Positions 18,962 to 28,155 of a stretch of DNA of 64,000 nucleotides are shown one piece after another. How positions within the stretch are numbered: the first letter of the stretch is position 1; every line of letters begins with the position of its first letter. Both the position numbers and the translations under genes were made by a program. The notes under the pieces are model-generated. The model searched no databases and was not told the origin of the DNA. It was given only the letters and a program-made list of their open reading frames with translations. The stretch comes from Nocardioides aquaticus (GTDB lineage: Bacteria > Actinomycetota > Actinomycetes > Propionibacteriales > Nocardioidaceae), in assembly GCF_018459925.1 (NCBI RefSeq), contig NZ_CP075371.1, positions 434,001-498,000 on the forward strand, written 5' to 3'.

Positions 18962-20968
18962 TCAGCTGTCGCGGAAGGCGACGGCGAACGGAGCGCTCGC
19001 GGTCTCGGGCAGATTGCCCAGCTCAACCCCCACGGTGCAGTCCTCGACCTGCGACAAGGCGCTCACCAGGCCGGCCGCGGTGACGACCACCGACGGGGCG
19101 CAGCTGCTGGAGAGCGAGACACCGTCGGTGCCGCCGGCGACGGCGGCGAGGACCGAGTTCGGGTCGCCGGAGGAGCCTGTCGCGAAGATCGCGACGGTCC
19201 CGGTGCCCGACGGCCACTCCGGGTAGACCGTCACGGGCACGACCCTCTCGATGAAGGTGCTGCTCGGGACGTCGACGCTGATCCCCAGCAGGCGCTGCGC
19301 GGGGTAGGAGTCCACCGCGGCCGACAGGCCGGGGTCGGTCAGCGCCGTGGTGGTGGTCTCGTCGACCCCGGCCAGCCACTCCTGCAGGGCCGTCGAGGCG
19401 TCACCGCCCTCGTCCACCTCGAGCGGGAGGGTGAAGGTCGCCTGGAGCTGGACCGTCTGACCGGGCTGGATGGTGCCGACGTCCAGGGCCCACGCGCAGG
19501 GGGCGTCGATGCTGGTGGTGGAGACGATGTTGGGCTCCTGGGGGACGTCCCAGTCGACGTCGGTGGGGCAGTTGCCGTCCGGGTTGGCCAGGACCTCCAG
19601 CACCGGTCCCATCAGCGGGGCACGGTCGGCGGAGTAGGTGAGGGTCAGCTGGACCTGCTCGGTCTCCGGGTCCCACGCGGCGGCCCGCTCGAGGCCGAGA
19701 CCGGAGGCTGCCTGCAGCTGGCTCGGCTGCTCGGCCTCCGCGGGGCCGGCGGCCGGGACCTCGGGGGTGGGGTTCTCGGTGGACGCGTCGTCCTCGCCGC
19801 CGGTCAGGGTCACGAAGAGGACCGCGCCGACGAGGAGCACGAGGGCCGCGGCGACGACCCCGATCAGCTTGGGGTCCTTCCACCCGGGCACGGCGGCGCG
19901 GCGGGCGGGCGCGGCGGGCGCGTCGTCGTCCTCCTCGACCACCGTGCGGCGCTGCATCGGGCGGACGATCGTCTGCTGGCCCGGGGCACCGAGGTCGGTG
20001 GGGGTCCCGGGCTCGTCGTCGGTGCCGCTCGGGGCGGCGGGCGTCTCGGGCGTGAGGCCGCGGACGACCGTGGAGGGTCCGCGGGCGGTGTCGAAGTCCT
20101 CCGGCCCGGCCTGGGGTGCCAGGGCCGGGGTGCCGGCGACCGCGGCGCGCGCCCCGCGGAGCGCGACCGCGGCGGCCGCGGCCGACGGGCGCCGGGTCGG
20201 GTCCTTCTCCAGCAGCGCCTCGAGCTGCGCGGCCAGCGGGGCCGGCACGTCCAGCGGCGGCGGCTCGGCGGTGACGTGGCGGTGCGCGATCGTGTACTCG
20301 TTGCCGGGGCCGGCGAAGGGCGTCCGCCCGGCCAGCAGCTCGTAGAGCATGATCCCGACGCCGTAGACGTCGGCGGGGGACTCGGCCGTCCCCCGCGTGA
20401 GCAGCTCCGGGGACATGTACTCCGGAGTGCCCAGCAGCCCGGTCGCGGTGCGCTGCCGATCGGTGATGATCCGGGCGATGCCGAAGTCGACCAGCTTCAC
20501 CGACCCGGGCTCGCCGCTCTCCCAGTCGCGGGTCAGCAGGACGTTGTCGGGCTTTACGTCACGGTGGACCACGTCGCGCTGGTGGGCGCTGGCCAGGCCC
20601 TCGAGCACGGCGGCGGCGACGTCGACGGCCAGGGCGGGAGTCAGGGTGCCGCGCTCGCGGAGGACGTCGCGCAGCGAGCCGCCGTCGACGTGCTCCATCA
20701 CGATCGCGAGACGCTCGCCCTCCACGACGAGGTCTCGTACCGCGACGACCGCAGGGTGGCGCAGCGTGGTGAGCACCGAGCGCTCCTGGACGAACCGCCC
20801 CACCAGGTCGCGGTCGGCGAGGTGCTCGCGCCGCAGCAGCTTCGTCGCCACGATCTCGTCGGTCCGCTTGTCCACGGCCCGCCAGACCTCGCCGCTGGCC
20901 CCCTCGCCGAGGCGGTCGAGGAGGCGGTAGGACGCGCCGAGGGCGTCGTCGAAGCCCTCTGGCTGCAC
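18962..20968 (-). CDS. membrane Ser/Thr protein kinase (PknB-like) with non-PASTA ectodomain
   Basis: 668 residues. Kinase domain about residues 14-272: glycine loop LGEGASGEVW, Lys43 in ATKLL, catalytic HRDVKPDN at 135-142, DFG at 161-163 and GTPEYMSPE in the activation segment. A Pro/Thr-rich linker and one transmembrane helix (VVAAALVLLVGAVLFVTL) follow, then about 300 extracellular residues of beta-rich sequence with four Cys, unlike PASTA repeats. GTG at 20968 has AGGAGGGG upstream. It sits between two Rhs loci on the opposite strand. It might regulate them or the FHA domain of the EssC-like protein, since FHA domains bind phosphothreonine; that link is inference. Confidence 0.92.
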   Translation of the reverse strand: MQPEGFDDALGASYRLLDRLGEGASGEVWRAVDKRTDEIVATKLLRREHLADRDLVGRFVQERSVLTTLRHPAVVAVRDLVVEGERLAIVMEHVDGGSLRDVLRERGTLTPALAVDVAAAVLEGLASAHQRDVVHRDVKPDNVLLTRDWESGEPGSVKLVDFGIARIITDRQRTATGLLGTPEYMSPELLTRGTAESPADVYGVGIMLYELLAGRTPFAGPGNEYTIAHRHVTAEPPPLDVPAPLAAQLEALLEKDPTRRPSAAAAAVALRGARAAVAGTPALAPQAGPEDFDTARGPSTVVRGLTPETPAAPSGTDDEPGTPTDLGAPGQQTIVRPMQRRTVVEEDDDAPAAPARRAAVPGWKDPKLIGVVAAALVLLVGAVLFVTLTGGEDDASTENPTPEVPAAGPAEAEQPSQLQAASGLGLERAAAWDPETEQVQLTLTYSADRAPLMGPVLEVLANPDGNCPTDVDWDVPQEPNIVSTTSIDAPCAWALDVGTIQPGQTVQLQATFTLPLEVDEGGDASTALQEWLAGVDETTTTALTDPGLSAAVDSYPAQRLLGISVDVPSSTFIERVVPVTVYPEWPSGTGTVAIFATGSSGDPNSVLAAVAGGTDGVSLSSSCAPSVVVTAAGLVSALSQVEDCTVGVELGNLPETASAPFAVAFRDS

Positions 20969-21063
20969 GTCCCCTCCTGTCCGGTCCGATCGGGTCGACG
21001 GCGAGCGTAACCGAGCGGCCGGTGGGGGGCCCGGGGAACGACCGATCCGGCGCCAGTCCCGCC

Positions 21064-21086
21064 CGCGAGACAGGTCGAGTCTCGCG
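21064..21086. promoter_or_regulatory. inverted repeat between the kinase gene and WXG100 copy 2
   Basis: CGCGAGAC, 7 bases, then GTCTCGCG: perfect 8-base arms in the divergent 290-base region. It could be an operator for either divergent gene. The block CATCAT-N5-GGGTCCGTACGACCA at 21189-21214, shared with the copy 1 locus, lies further downstream. Confidence 0.4.
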
Positions 21087-21188
21087 GACGAGACGCCCGA
21101 GGCCCTGGTCTAGGCGTGGATCGGGCGTGGATCCGGCGTGTCACCAGGAGTTCGCCTCCGACCTGGTGCGCCGACGGCCCCGGGCGTG

Positions 21189-21214
21189 CATCATCTGGCG
21201 GGTCCGTACGACCA
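21189..21214 (+). promoter_or_regulatory. conserved upstream block shared with WXG100 copy 1
   Basis: The second occurrence of CATCAT plus GGGTCCGTACGACCA (5-base gap here, 4 at copy 1), 46 bases before the WXG100 start. The following CCGGCCCGCGTGGTCGGCGAAAGG is also shared, while intervening bases differ. Confidence 0.35.
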
Positions 21215-21259
21215 CGTCCATGACAGCCGGCCCGCGTGGTCGGCGAAAGGCAGGCACCC

Positions 21260-21544
21260 GTGTCCGACCGCGTTCTCTCCTCCGCCACCGCCAAGTCCGC
21301 CATCCAGCAGATGTCCTCGATCATCAACGGCGGCCTGACCGACCAGATCAACCAGCTCGACACCAAGGGCCAGCAGCTCTCCGACCCCAACAACTGGGAC
21401 GGCCCCCTGGCCGAGCGGTTCCGCTCCGCGACCTGGCCCGAGACCAAGGCGGCCCTGGACAAGGCCAAGACCGAGCTCGAGGAGCTGCGCGTGCAGCTGG
21501 ACCAGATCAGCCAGAACATCATGACCGCCGGCGGCGGCGCCTGA
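21260..21544 (+). CDS. WXG100/ESAT-6-like protein, copy 2 of 3 identical
   Basis: Base-for-base identical to 10586-10870: 94 residues with WDG at 46-48. GTG at 21260 follows AAAGGCAGG. The downstream Rhs gene starts 55 bases after the stop without an intervening hairpin, so here toxin and WXG100 are probably on one transcript. Synonymous sites are also unchanged, which shows recent duplication or gene conversion and not protein-level selection alone. Confidence 0.85.
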   Translation: MSDRVLSSATAKSAIQQMSSIINGGLTDQINQLDTKGQQLSDPNNWDGPLAERFRSATWPETKAALDKAKTELEELRVQLDQISQNIMTAGGGA

Positions 21545-21599
21545 CCGTCCGAGCCGACCGGCAGCACACGGCACGACAGGCACCAGAGAGGCACCACGC

Positions 21600-24500
21600 A
21601 TGAGCGGGATCGGTCCGATCGAGGAGGACGTGCGCTTCGACCACGGGGCGGCGCAGCACCTCGTCACCCTGGCCGGCAGCACCGCGTCGACGGTCGAGTC
21701 GCAGCGCGGCTCCCGTCTCGCCTGGGCGAGCACGGCGATGGGGGAGTTCCGGGGCTACTTCTCGACCCTCTTCGCCGGCAACGCCGAGACCGCAGACGCG
21801 GACGCCGAGCAGGTCGTCGTCGGCCTGCGTGACGTGGCCCGCTTCGTGGGTCAGCTCGCCGACTCCGCCCGCGAGGAGCAGGCCCGCCGCGAGACGGCCC
21901 GTGAGTGGCAGCGCGAGCAGGAGGACCGCAACCTCCTCGAGAAGGGCATCGACGGAGGCAAGAGCCTGCTCGGTATGGGCGAGGACAAGCCCCCGGTCGG
22001 TGACATGCCGGAGCCGCCGTCCTACGCCCCGACCGTGGTGGCGCCCCGACCCCGCCAGAACCCCGGCGCCGGGAGCGGCGGGGCCGGCGGGACCTCCTCG
22101 GCCCGTCCGGCCGACCTGCGCACCTTCGCCACCGGCTCCCAGGGCGCCAACGGCACCCTCGCCGGCAAGCCGTCGTCCTGCCGGAGCGCCTACGACGCGT
22201 TCGTCGCCGGCTGCGGCTGGGGGCACCTCGAGGCCAGCAGCGTCTTTACCGGCTTCGACCGCTGGCTGGACGCGAACGCCGAGGACGTCCTCTGGACCAC
22301 CACCGTCGCCGACGCCTTCGCCACCGCCGGCAGCGACGCCGACGTGTCCACCCTGAGCGACAGCGCGGTCGCGGCCGCGCTGCAGGCCGCGGGGGTCGAC
22401 GCCTCGCGCCAGGACCTCGACATCGACCCGCCGACGGCCTACGGCAACCCGCCCTCCAGCGGGTACGCCGACGACCCCGTCAACGCCGCGACGGGCAACT
22501 TCATCGAGAACGAGGCCGACCTCGGCTTCGCCGGCGGCACGGCGTCGCTGTCGCTGGACCGCACCTACAACTCCTTCGACACCGGCACGGGTGCCTTCGG
22601 CCCGGGCTGGTCGAGCTGGACCGAGGCCGGGCTGACCCTCGACGACGAGGCCGCCCGGCTGCGCCTGCCCGACGGCCGCGTGGTCTCCTTCGGCCGCCTC
22701 GGTGAGGCGTGGGACCGCGCCGCCGGGGAGGACCTCTGGCTGGACCGCACCCGGGACGCCGCGAGCGGGGACGAGCGGCTCGTGGTCACCGGCAGCGACG
22801 GCACCCGCTGGACCTTCGACCGCGCCGGCCGGCCGCTCACCAGCTCGCGCGGCCCCGGCACGACCGTCCGCCTCGTCCACGAGGTGGTCGGCGGCGAGGC
22901 CCGCCTGGTCCGTCTCGAGCACGAGCGCGGCCGCAGCATCGACCTCACGTGGGACGTCGAGCGCGTCGGCGGACCCCGCGTGGTCGCCGCGCTCGCCTCC
23001 GACGGCCGGCCCGTGACCTACGACTACGACGACGCCGGCCGGCTGCTGCGGGCCACCACCCCGCGCGGCACGCGGTCGTACGCCTGGGACGAGGCGTCGC
23101 TGATCACCTCGGTGACCGACGCGGACGGCGTCGTCGAGGCCGAGAACACCTATGACGAGCACCGCCGCGTCAGGCGGCAGCGCTCCCAGCACGGCCGGTT
23201 CAGCCGGTTCGTCTACCTGCCCGGCCGCGTCACCGTCGTCTCCGACGAGGACGGCTCGCGGTCCAACACCTGGGTCTCCGACGCGAAGGGGCGCGTCGTC
23301 GGCATCGTCGACGCCGAGGAGCACCGCCAGTCCACGTCGTACGACGCGCACGGCCACCCCGTCCTGCAGACCGCCCGCGACGGCTCGACCACGATCCACG
23401 AGCACGACGAGCGCGGCCGCCGGGTGCGGACCGTGACACCGTCCGGTGCCGACGTGACCTACGGCTACGACGAGCACGACCGGGTCACGACGGTCGTCGC
23501 CGAGTCCGGCGCGGTCACCGAGTACACCTACCCCGCAGCCGACGAGGCGTCCGACCCGGCGACCGGCGTCCCGCGCAACCCCGTGCGCGTCGTCGACCCC
23601 GAGGGCGGCGTCACCGGGCTGTCCTGGTCCGACGGGCTGATGACCGGCCTGGTCGACCCCACCGGCGTCACCGTCCGCTTCACCTACGACGAGCACGGCG
23701 ACCTGGTCGCCACCACCGACGCCACGGGACGAACCGCCCGGCTCGAGCGTGACGGCACCGGCCGCGTCGTCGCGGCCCTGAGCCCCGGCGGGCACCGCAC
23801 GACCTACACCTACGGCGCCGCCGGCCAGCTCGTCTCGCGCCGCGACGCCGACGGGGCCGTGTGGCGCTACGAGCACACCGCCGCCGGCCGGCTGACGGCC
23901 GTCGTCGACCCCACGGGCGCGCGCACCGAGGTCGAGCGCGACGCGCACGGCGAGGAGTCGCGCACCATCGACCCGTTGGGTCGCGCGATCACCCGTCGCG
24001 TCGACGACCTCGGCAACGTGGCCGCGGCCGAGCTGCCCGACGGCTCGACCTGGGAGTTCGCCCACGACGCGCTGTCACGGCTGGTGGCGACCACCGACCC
24101 CGCCGGGGGCACCTGGCGCAACGAGTACGACACCACCGGTGGTCTGACCGCCACCGTCGACCCGACCGGCGTGCGCAAGGAGGTCAGCGCCGACCGCGCC
24201 ACGGGCACGGTCAGCGTCGACGACGGCTCGGCCACCCTGTCCACCTCCTTCGACCCGCTCGGCCGCGCCACCCGCTCGGAGCAGGCCGACGGCTCCGCCG
24301 CGATGGCGACCTACGACCGGTGCGGGCGGCCCGTCGAGCTGCTCGACGCCGACGGCGGCCTGACGCTCGTCGCGCGCGACGCCGCGGGGCGCCCCGTGGC
24401 GATCACCTCTCCGTCGGGTGCGGTGACGCGCCGGGAGTACGACGAGTGCGGCCGGCTGGTCGCGGTGGTCGACCCGACCGGTGCCCGCACCACCCAGGAG

Positions 24501-27149
24501 TACGACGCCGACGGCCGGGTGGCGCGCCAGGTGCTGCCCACCGGGGAGGTCGCGTGGGTCGAGCGCGACGCGATGGGTCGCGTCACCGCCCGCTTCACCC
24601 CGGGCGCCGGCATCGCGCGGTACGCCTACGACGCCGCCGGCCGCGTGGTCCGCTCCTCCGACACCTGGCACGGGCAGCGCCGCTACCGCTACGACGCCGC
24701 GGGCCAGCTGGTCGAGGTGGCCAACGGCAACGGCGGGGTCACCCGCTGGGAGTACGACGCCAACGGCCGCGCCGTGGCGATCACCGACCCGCTGGGCCAG
24801 GTGACGCGCCGCGAGTTCGACGCGATGAACCACTGCACGGCCGAGACCGACCCGCTCGGCCGCACCACCCGTGCCGGCTACGACGCCGCCGGGCGGCAGG
24901 TCTGGCAGACCGACCCGGACGGCCGCCTCACCGAGTGGGCCTACGACGCGCAGGGCCGGCTGGCCTCGACCGCGGTCGACGGGCGGGTGGTCTCGTCCAT
25001 CAGCCGTGACCTGCGCGCCCGCCGCCTGGTGCTGACCGACCGGACCCGCACCGACGGTCCGGGCGAGGGCGCCGTGGTGCGCCACGAGCTCGAGTGGGAC
25101 CGGCGGGGGCGGATGGTCTCGCGGACCCGCGACGGCCGCGGGGTCTCCTGGACCTACGACGCCGACGGCCGCCGTACCTCGATGACGACCCCGGACGGGT
25201 CAACGACGTCCTACGAGCGCGACGCGGCCGGCCGGCTGCTCGCGGTCGAGCACCCGCTGCTGGGCCGGGCGTCGCTGACGCGCGACGCGGCGGGCCGGGT
25301 GGTCTCGGCCAGCGCCGGCGGCACCCTGCAGACCTGGGAGCACGCCGACGGGTTCGTCGTGGGCCACACCGTCACCGACGCCGAGGGCGCCACCCGCACC
25401 ACGATCGAGCGCGACGAGCTCGGCCGGGTCGCCACGGTCGCCCGCGAGGACCGCGTCACCTCCTACGAGTACGACGGGGCGCACCAGCTCCTCGCGACCC
25501 GTACCGGGTCGACGGCCCCGGGCAGTCGGGCCTCGGAGACCCGCTGGCGCTACGACGCCGCGGGCCGCCTGGTCTCGGAGTCGCTGGACGGGTCGACGCG
25601 GGAGTACGTCCACGACGCGGCCGGGCAGCTGCTGAGCGTCACCGGGCCCGACGGGACGGTCACCCGGCACGCCTACGACGGCGCCGGGCGCCGGGCGCGT
25701 ACGGACCTGCCCGACGGCGGCGTCCGACGGTTCTCCTGGTCCTCGACCGGGTTCCTCTCGGCGGTGGGCGAGCAGTCCGCCGCTGGTGCCGGAGACGTCG
25801 TCGAGCGGCGTACCGAGGTGCACGTCGACGCCCACGGCGAGCTCGCGGACGTGGACGGCACGGAGGTCTTCTGGGACTCCGCCGACCCCTACGCGCCAGG
25901 CCTGGTCCAGGCCGGCGCGACGTCGGTGGTGGGGGCCGGTCCGGTCACCGGTGTCGGCTCGACCGACAGCGGGGCCGACGGGTCCGGCGGCTGGTCGGCG
26001 GCGGGGTGGCGCACGGCGCGCTCGGCCGCGACGGCCGACGACCCGTGGGGCGTCGGGGGCGGCATGGAGCTGCCCGGAGGCTTGGAGATCGGGACCTCGG
26101 GCGAGGTCTCCCTTCCGGGCGCGGGTGGGCTGGAGCTGCTGGGCGCCCGGGTCTACGACCCGACCTCGCGAGGGTTCCTCTCGGTCGACCCGCTCGACCC
26201 GGTGGTCGGGTCGGGGTGGTCGGGCAACCCGTACTCCTACGCCGGCAACGACCCGGTGCACGCCGTCGACCCGACGGGCCTGCGGCCGATCAGCGACGCG
26301 GAGCTGAACGCCTACATCGGCTCGACCAAGGGTCCGCTGGGTCATGCCACGGACGCGGTCGGGGACTGGGCGAAGGACAACTGGGAGTACGTCGCGGCCG
26401 GCGCGATGATCGTCGCCGGCGCGGCGCTGATGATCGCGCCGGTGCCGGGCGTGGCCCAGGCCGCGGGCATGGCGCTGATCTCGGCGGGCATCGACACCGG
26501 GATCCAGAAGGCCACGACCGGTGAGGTGAACTGGGGCCAGGTCGCGGTCTCGGGTGCTGCGGGGGCGATCGGGTTCGGTGCCGGCGGCCTGCTTGCTCGT
26601 GGGGGCGCCAGCGCGGTGAAGGTCGCCGTGGCCGAGGGCGTCACCGAGGGTGTCGTCTCCGGTGCCGGTGGGTACCTGACGGGCCCGGGACCGCACACCC
26701 CGGAGGGGTTGCTGCGCAACACCGCGATGGGTGCGGGGACCGGGGTGCTCCCGGGGCCGGCGATGGGCGACGACGCCGTCCGAGCGGGCACGCGCAGTCT
26801 CGACGACGTACCGCCCGTCACCCACCCACCGCGCGCCGACTTCATCGCCAGCGCAGACGGTGTCGTCATCCCCACGAGTCGATCCCGTCTGGAGGGTGGC
26901 TTCAACGATGCAGGCTTCCCCGCTGCGCCGACAGATCGTCCAGGGACGGGATACACACTCCCTGACGGTTCCAAGGTCCGCGTCATGGATCCATCTGGAC
27001 AGGCTCCCGCCCGTGCGTCCTTCACGAACGCGAACAACGGGCCGGTGGACGCTTTCACCGGCAAGCCGATCCAGCCACCCTCTGGCCTGACAGGACCAGA
27101 GCGAAAGGCTTACGTGAGGGAGCGCAGTCATGTCGAACTGGACCCCTAG
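21600..27149 (+). CDS. Rhs/YD-repeat polymorphic toxin 2 with WXG-like N terminus and distinct C-terminal tip
   Basis: 1,849 residues, paralogous to Rhs toxin 1 through residue 1,700 or so: helical N terminus (GEFRGYFSTLF), Gly/Pro linker, DUF6531 motif (DDPVNAATGNFIENEADL), YD repeats, and core motif VYDPTSRGFLSVDP near residue 1518. A hydrophobic pre-toxin segment resembles that of toxin 1. The last 95 residues differ completely: GTGYTLPDGSKVRVMDPSG, FTNANNGPVDAFTGKP and RERSHVELDP. I recall this tip type from Rhs proteins but cannot name its activity. From about 26,800 the third codon positions become less G/C-rich than the body, a sign of tip exchange. ATG at 21600 has GAGAGG upstream. 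The 3' end overlaps the immunity gene by 20 bases. Confidence 0.85.
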   Translation: MSGIGPIEEDVRFDHGAAQHLVTLAGSTASTVESQRGSRLAWASTAMGEFRGYFSTLFAGNAETADADAEQVVVGLRDVARFVGQLADSAREEQARRETAREWQREQEDRNLLEKGIDGGKSLLGMGEDKPPVGDMPEPPSYAPTVVAPRPRQNPGAGSGGAGGTSSARPADLRTFATGSQGANGTLAGKPSSCRSAYDAFVAGCGWGHLEASSVFTGFDRWLDANAEDVLWTTTVADAFATAGSDADVSTLSDSAVAAALQAAGVDASRQDLDIDPPTAYGNPPSSGYADDPVNAATGNFIENEADLGFAGGTASLSLDRTYNSFDTGTGAFGPGWSSWTEAGLTLDDEAARLRLPDGRVVSFGRLGEAWDRAAGEDLWLDRTRDAASGDERLVVTGSDGTRWTFDRAGRPLTSSRGPGTTVRLVHEVVGGEARLVRLEHERGRSIDLTWDVERVGGPRVVAALASDGRPVTYDYDDAGRLLRATTPRGTRSYAWDEASLITSVTDADGVVEAENTYDEHRRVRRQRSQHGRFSRFVYLPGRVTVVSDEDGSRSNTWVSDAKGRVVGIVDAEEHRQSTSYDAHGHPVLQTARDGSTTIHEHDERGRRVRTVTPSGADVTYGYDEHDRVTTVVAESGAVTEYTYPAADEASDPATGVPRNPVRVVDPEGGVTGLSWSDGLMTGLVDPTGVTVRFTYDEHGDLVATTDATGRTARLERDGTGRVVAALSPGGHRTTYTYGAAGQLVSRRDADGAVWRYEHTAAGRLTAVVDPTGARTEVERDAHGEESRTIDPLGRAITRRVDDLGNVAAAELPDGSTWEFAHDALSRLVATTDPAGGTWRNEYDTTGGLTATVDPTGVRKEVSADRATGTVSVDDGSATLSTSFDPLGRATRSEQADGSAAMATYDRCGRPVELLDADGGLTLVARDAAGRPVAITSPSGAVTRREYDECGRLVAVVDPTGARTTQEYDADGRVARQVLPTGEVAWVERDAMGRVTARFTPGAGIARYAYDAAGRVVRSSDTWHGQRRYRYDAAGQLVEVANGNGGVTRWEYDANGRAVAITDPLGQVTRREFDAMNHCTAETDPLGRTTRAGYDAAGRQVWQTDPDGRLTEWAYDAQGRLASTAVDGRVVSSISRDLRARRLVLTDRTRTDGPGEGAVVRHELEWDRRGRMVSRTRDGRGVSWTYDADGRRTSMTTPDGSTTSYERDAAGRLLAVEHPLLGRASLTRDAAGRVVSASAGGTLQTWEHADGFVVGHTVTDAEGATRTTIERDELGRVATVAREDRVTSYEYDGAHQLLATRTGSTAPGSRASETRWRYDAAGRLVSESLDGSTREYVHDAAGQLLSVTGPDGTVTRHAYDGAGRRARTDLPDGGVRRFSWSSTGFLSAVGEQSAAGAGDVVERRTEVHVDAHGELADVDGTEVFWDSADPYAPGLVQAGATSVVGAGPVTGVGSTDSGADGSGGWSAAGWRTARSAATADDPWGVGGGMELPGGLEIGTSGEVSLPGAGGLELLGARVYDPTSRGFLSVDPLDPVVGSGWSGNPYSYAGNDPVHAVDPTGLRPISDAELNAYIGSTKGPLGHATDAVGDWAKDNWEYVAAGAMIVAGAALMIAPVPGVAQAAGMALISAGIDTGIQKATTGEVNWGQVAVSGAAGAIGFGAGGLLARGGASAVKVAVAEGVTEGVVSGAGGYLTGPGPHTPEGLLRNTAMGAGTGVLPGPAMGDDAVRAGTRSLDDVPPVTHPPRADFIASADGVVIPTSRSRLEGGFNDAGFPAAPTDRPGTGYTLPDGSKVRVMDPSGQAPARASFTNANNGPVDAFTGKPIQPPSGLTGPERKAYVRERSHVELDP

Positions 27150-27504
27150 CCGCCCCGCGTCACAGCTCCTGCGTGAGGCACTGCCGCTTCAGATACGCGG
27201 TACCGAGACGACGGATCCCGTCGTCACGCTCTTCGGTGAGAGCTGGAGCCTCACTCTGTGGTGCGACTGGACCGTGGAGTCGATGTCGCTGAGCTCGAGC
27301 TCCCCGGACCTGGAAGACCGTGTGTGGGACCTCGTCTCGTTGAGCATCGTCGGGTTGGAGGTCGTCGAGAACGTCGGCCCGATCTTTCGTCTGTCTAGCG
27401 GGCACCAGCTTGCACTGATGGAGGGAGACGACGAGGAACCCTGGGTCATGCAGATCCCTGGTCTGATCATCACCGGCGGCACGCGGAGCGAGTACTGGGG
27501 CTGA
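27130..27504 (+). CDS. cognate immunity protein candidate for Rhs toxin 2
   Basis: 124 residues, acidic, no membrane segment; contains DPVVTLFG, LWCDWTV and SSSPDLEDRVWDL. The ATG lies 20 bases inside the toxin reading frame, with ribosome site GAGGGAG within toxin codons, so translation is coupled. It has the same lower-G/C codon use as the toxin tip, suggesting they moved together. A paralogue at 34229-34606 shares roughly two thirds of positions by eye. The two define a family whose role as immunity protein is inferred from position. Confidence 0.75.
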   Translation: MSNWTPSRPASQLLREALPLQIRGTETTDPVVTLFGESWSLTLWCDWTVESMSLSSSSPDLEDRVWDLVSLSIVGLEVVENVGPIFRLSSGHQLALMEGDDEEPWVMQIPGLIITGGTRSEYWG

Positions 27505-28155
27505 AAGCCGCCGCCGGACACTCCCGACGACGGGCGCGTCGCAGGCGTGGTGCTCTGTGGGCGTGCCCACGGGATGTCCTCGAAGGACGGGGACGGGTGT
27601 CGGTCGGCTTCATGCGCCGGTCCCGGGCCTGCGCGCTCTCGATGCGCTCCTGCCGACGCCATCGCCGAACGCACTCTGCGTCGTCGTCAGAGGGACGGCG
27701 TTCCTCGGCGGGGTCGAAGATCAGGCGTCCTTCGGGCTTGTGACACCTACACCGGTGGTCGCGGCCGAGGCCTTGCCGCGGAAGGTGTGCTGCTCCTGGT
27801 CACGCCGTGGACCGAGATTGCCATGGATGACCTGGGTATGAGGTGGACCTCGCGCGACTGGCCGTTGACGGTCGCCGCATCGACGAGGTGACCGACGGTG
27901 CCATGCGTGGGGTGGCTGACCCCGCGGACGAGGAGCCGCGGAACTTCGCGATCGACCTGGCGACAGGAGCAGTCGTGGGCGGTGCCTCCCTGTGGCGATG
28001 GGTCACTCGACCCGTGGTGACCGCTGTCCCGCATCAGGCGCCGCCTCTCGAGCGGTGCCGTAACCGGAGGAGAATGGGTCTTGCTGGAACGACCACCGGT
28101 CGCCCGGGAGCCAGTCCCGCCGACGCCCGTCCAGATCGACCGATGGGATCTGTGA
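27505..28155 (+). other. 650-base stretch without a convincing gene; possible decayed coding sequence
   Basis: Open frames here have mixed codon use and no good ribosome sites. One, at 27843-28244, has a protein-like middle (VDGRRIDEVTDGAMR; FAIDLATGAVVGG) but becomes Arg/Pro-rich shadow sequence after about 28020. I read it as a remnant of an immunity-type gene interrupted by frameshifts, with low certainty. Confidence 0.3.

Noticed and set aside
21519..24065. 848-codon minus-strand open frame across Rhs toxin 2
   Set aside because: Antisense shadow, no domain or ribosome site.
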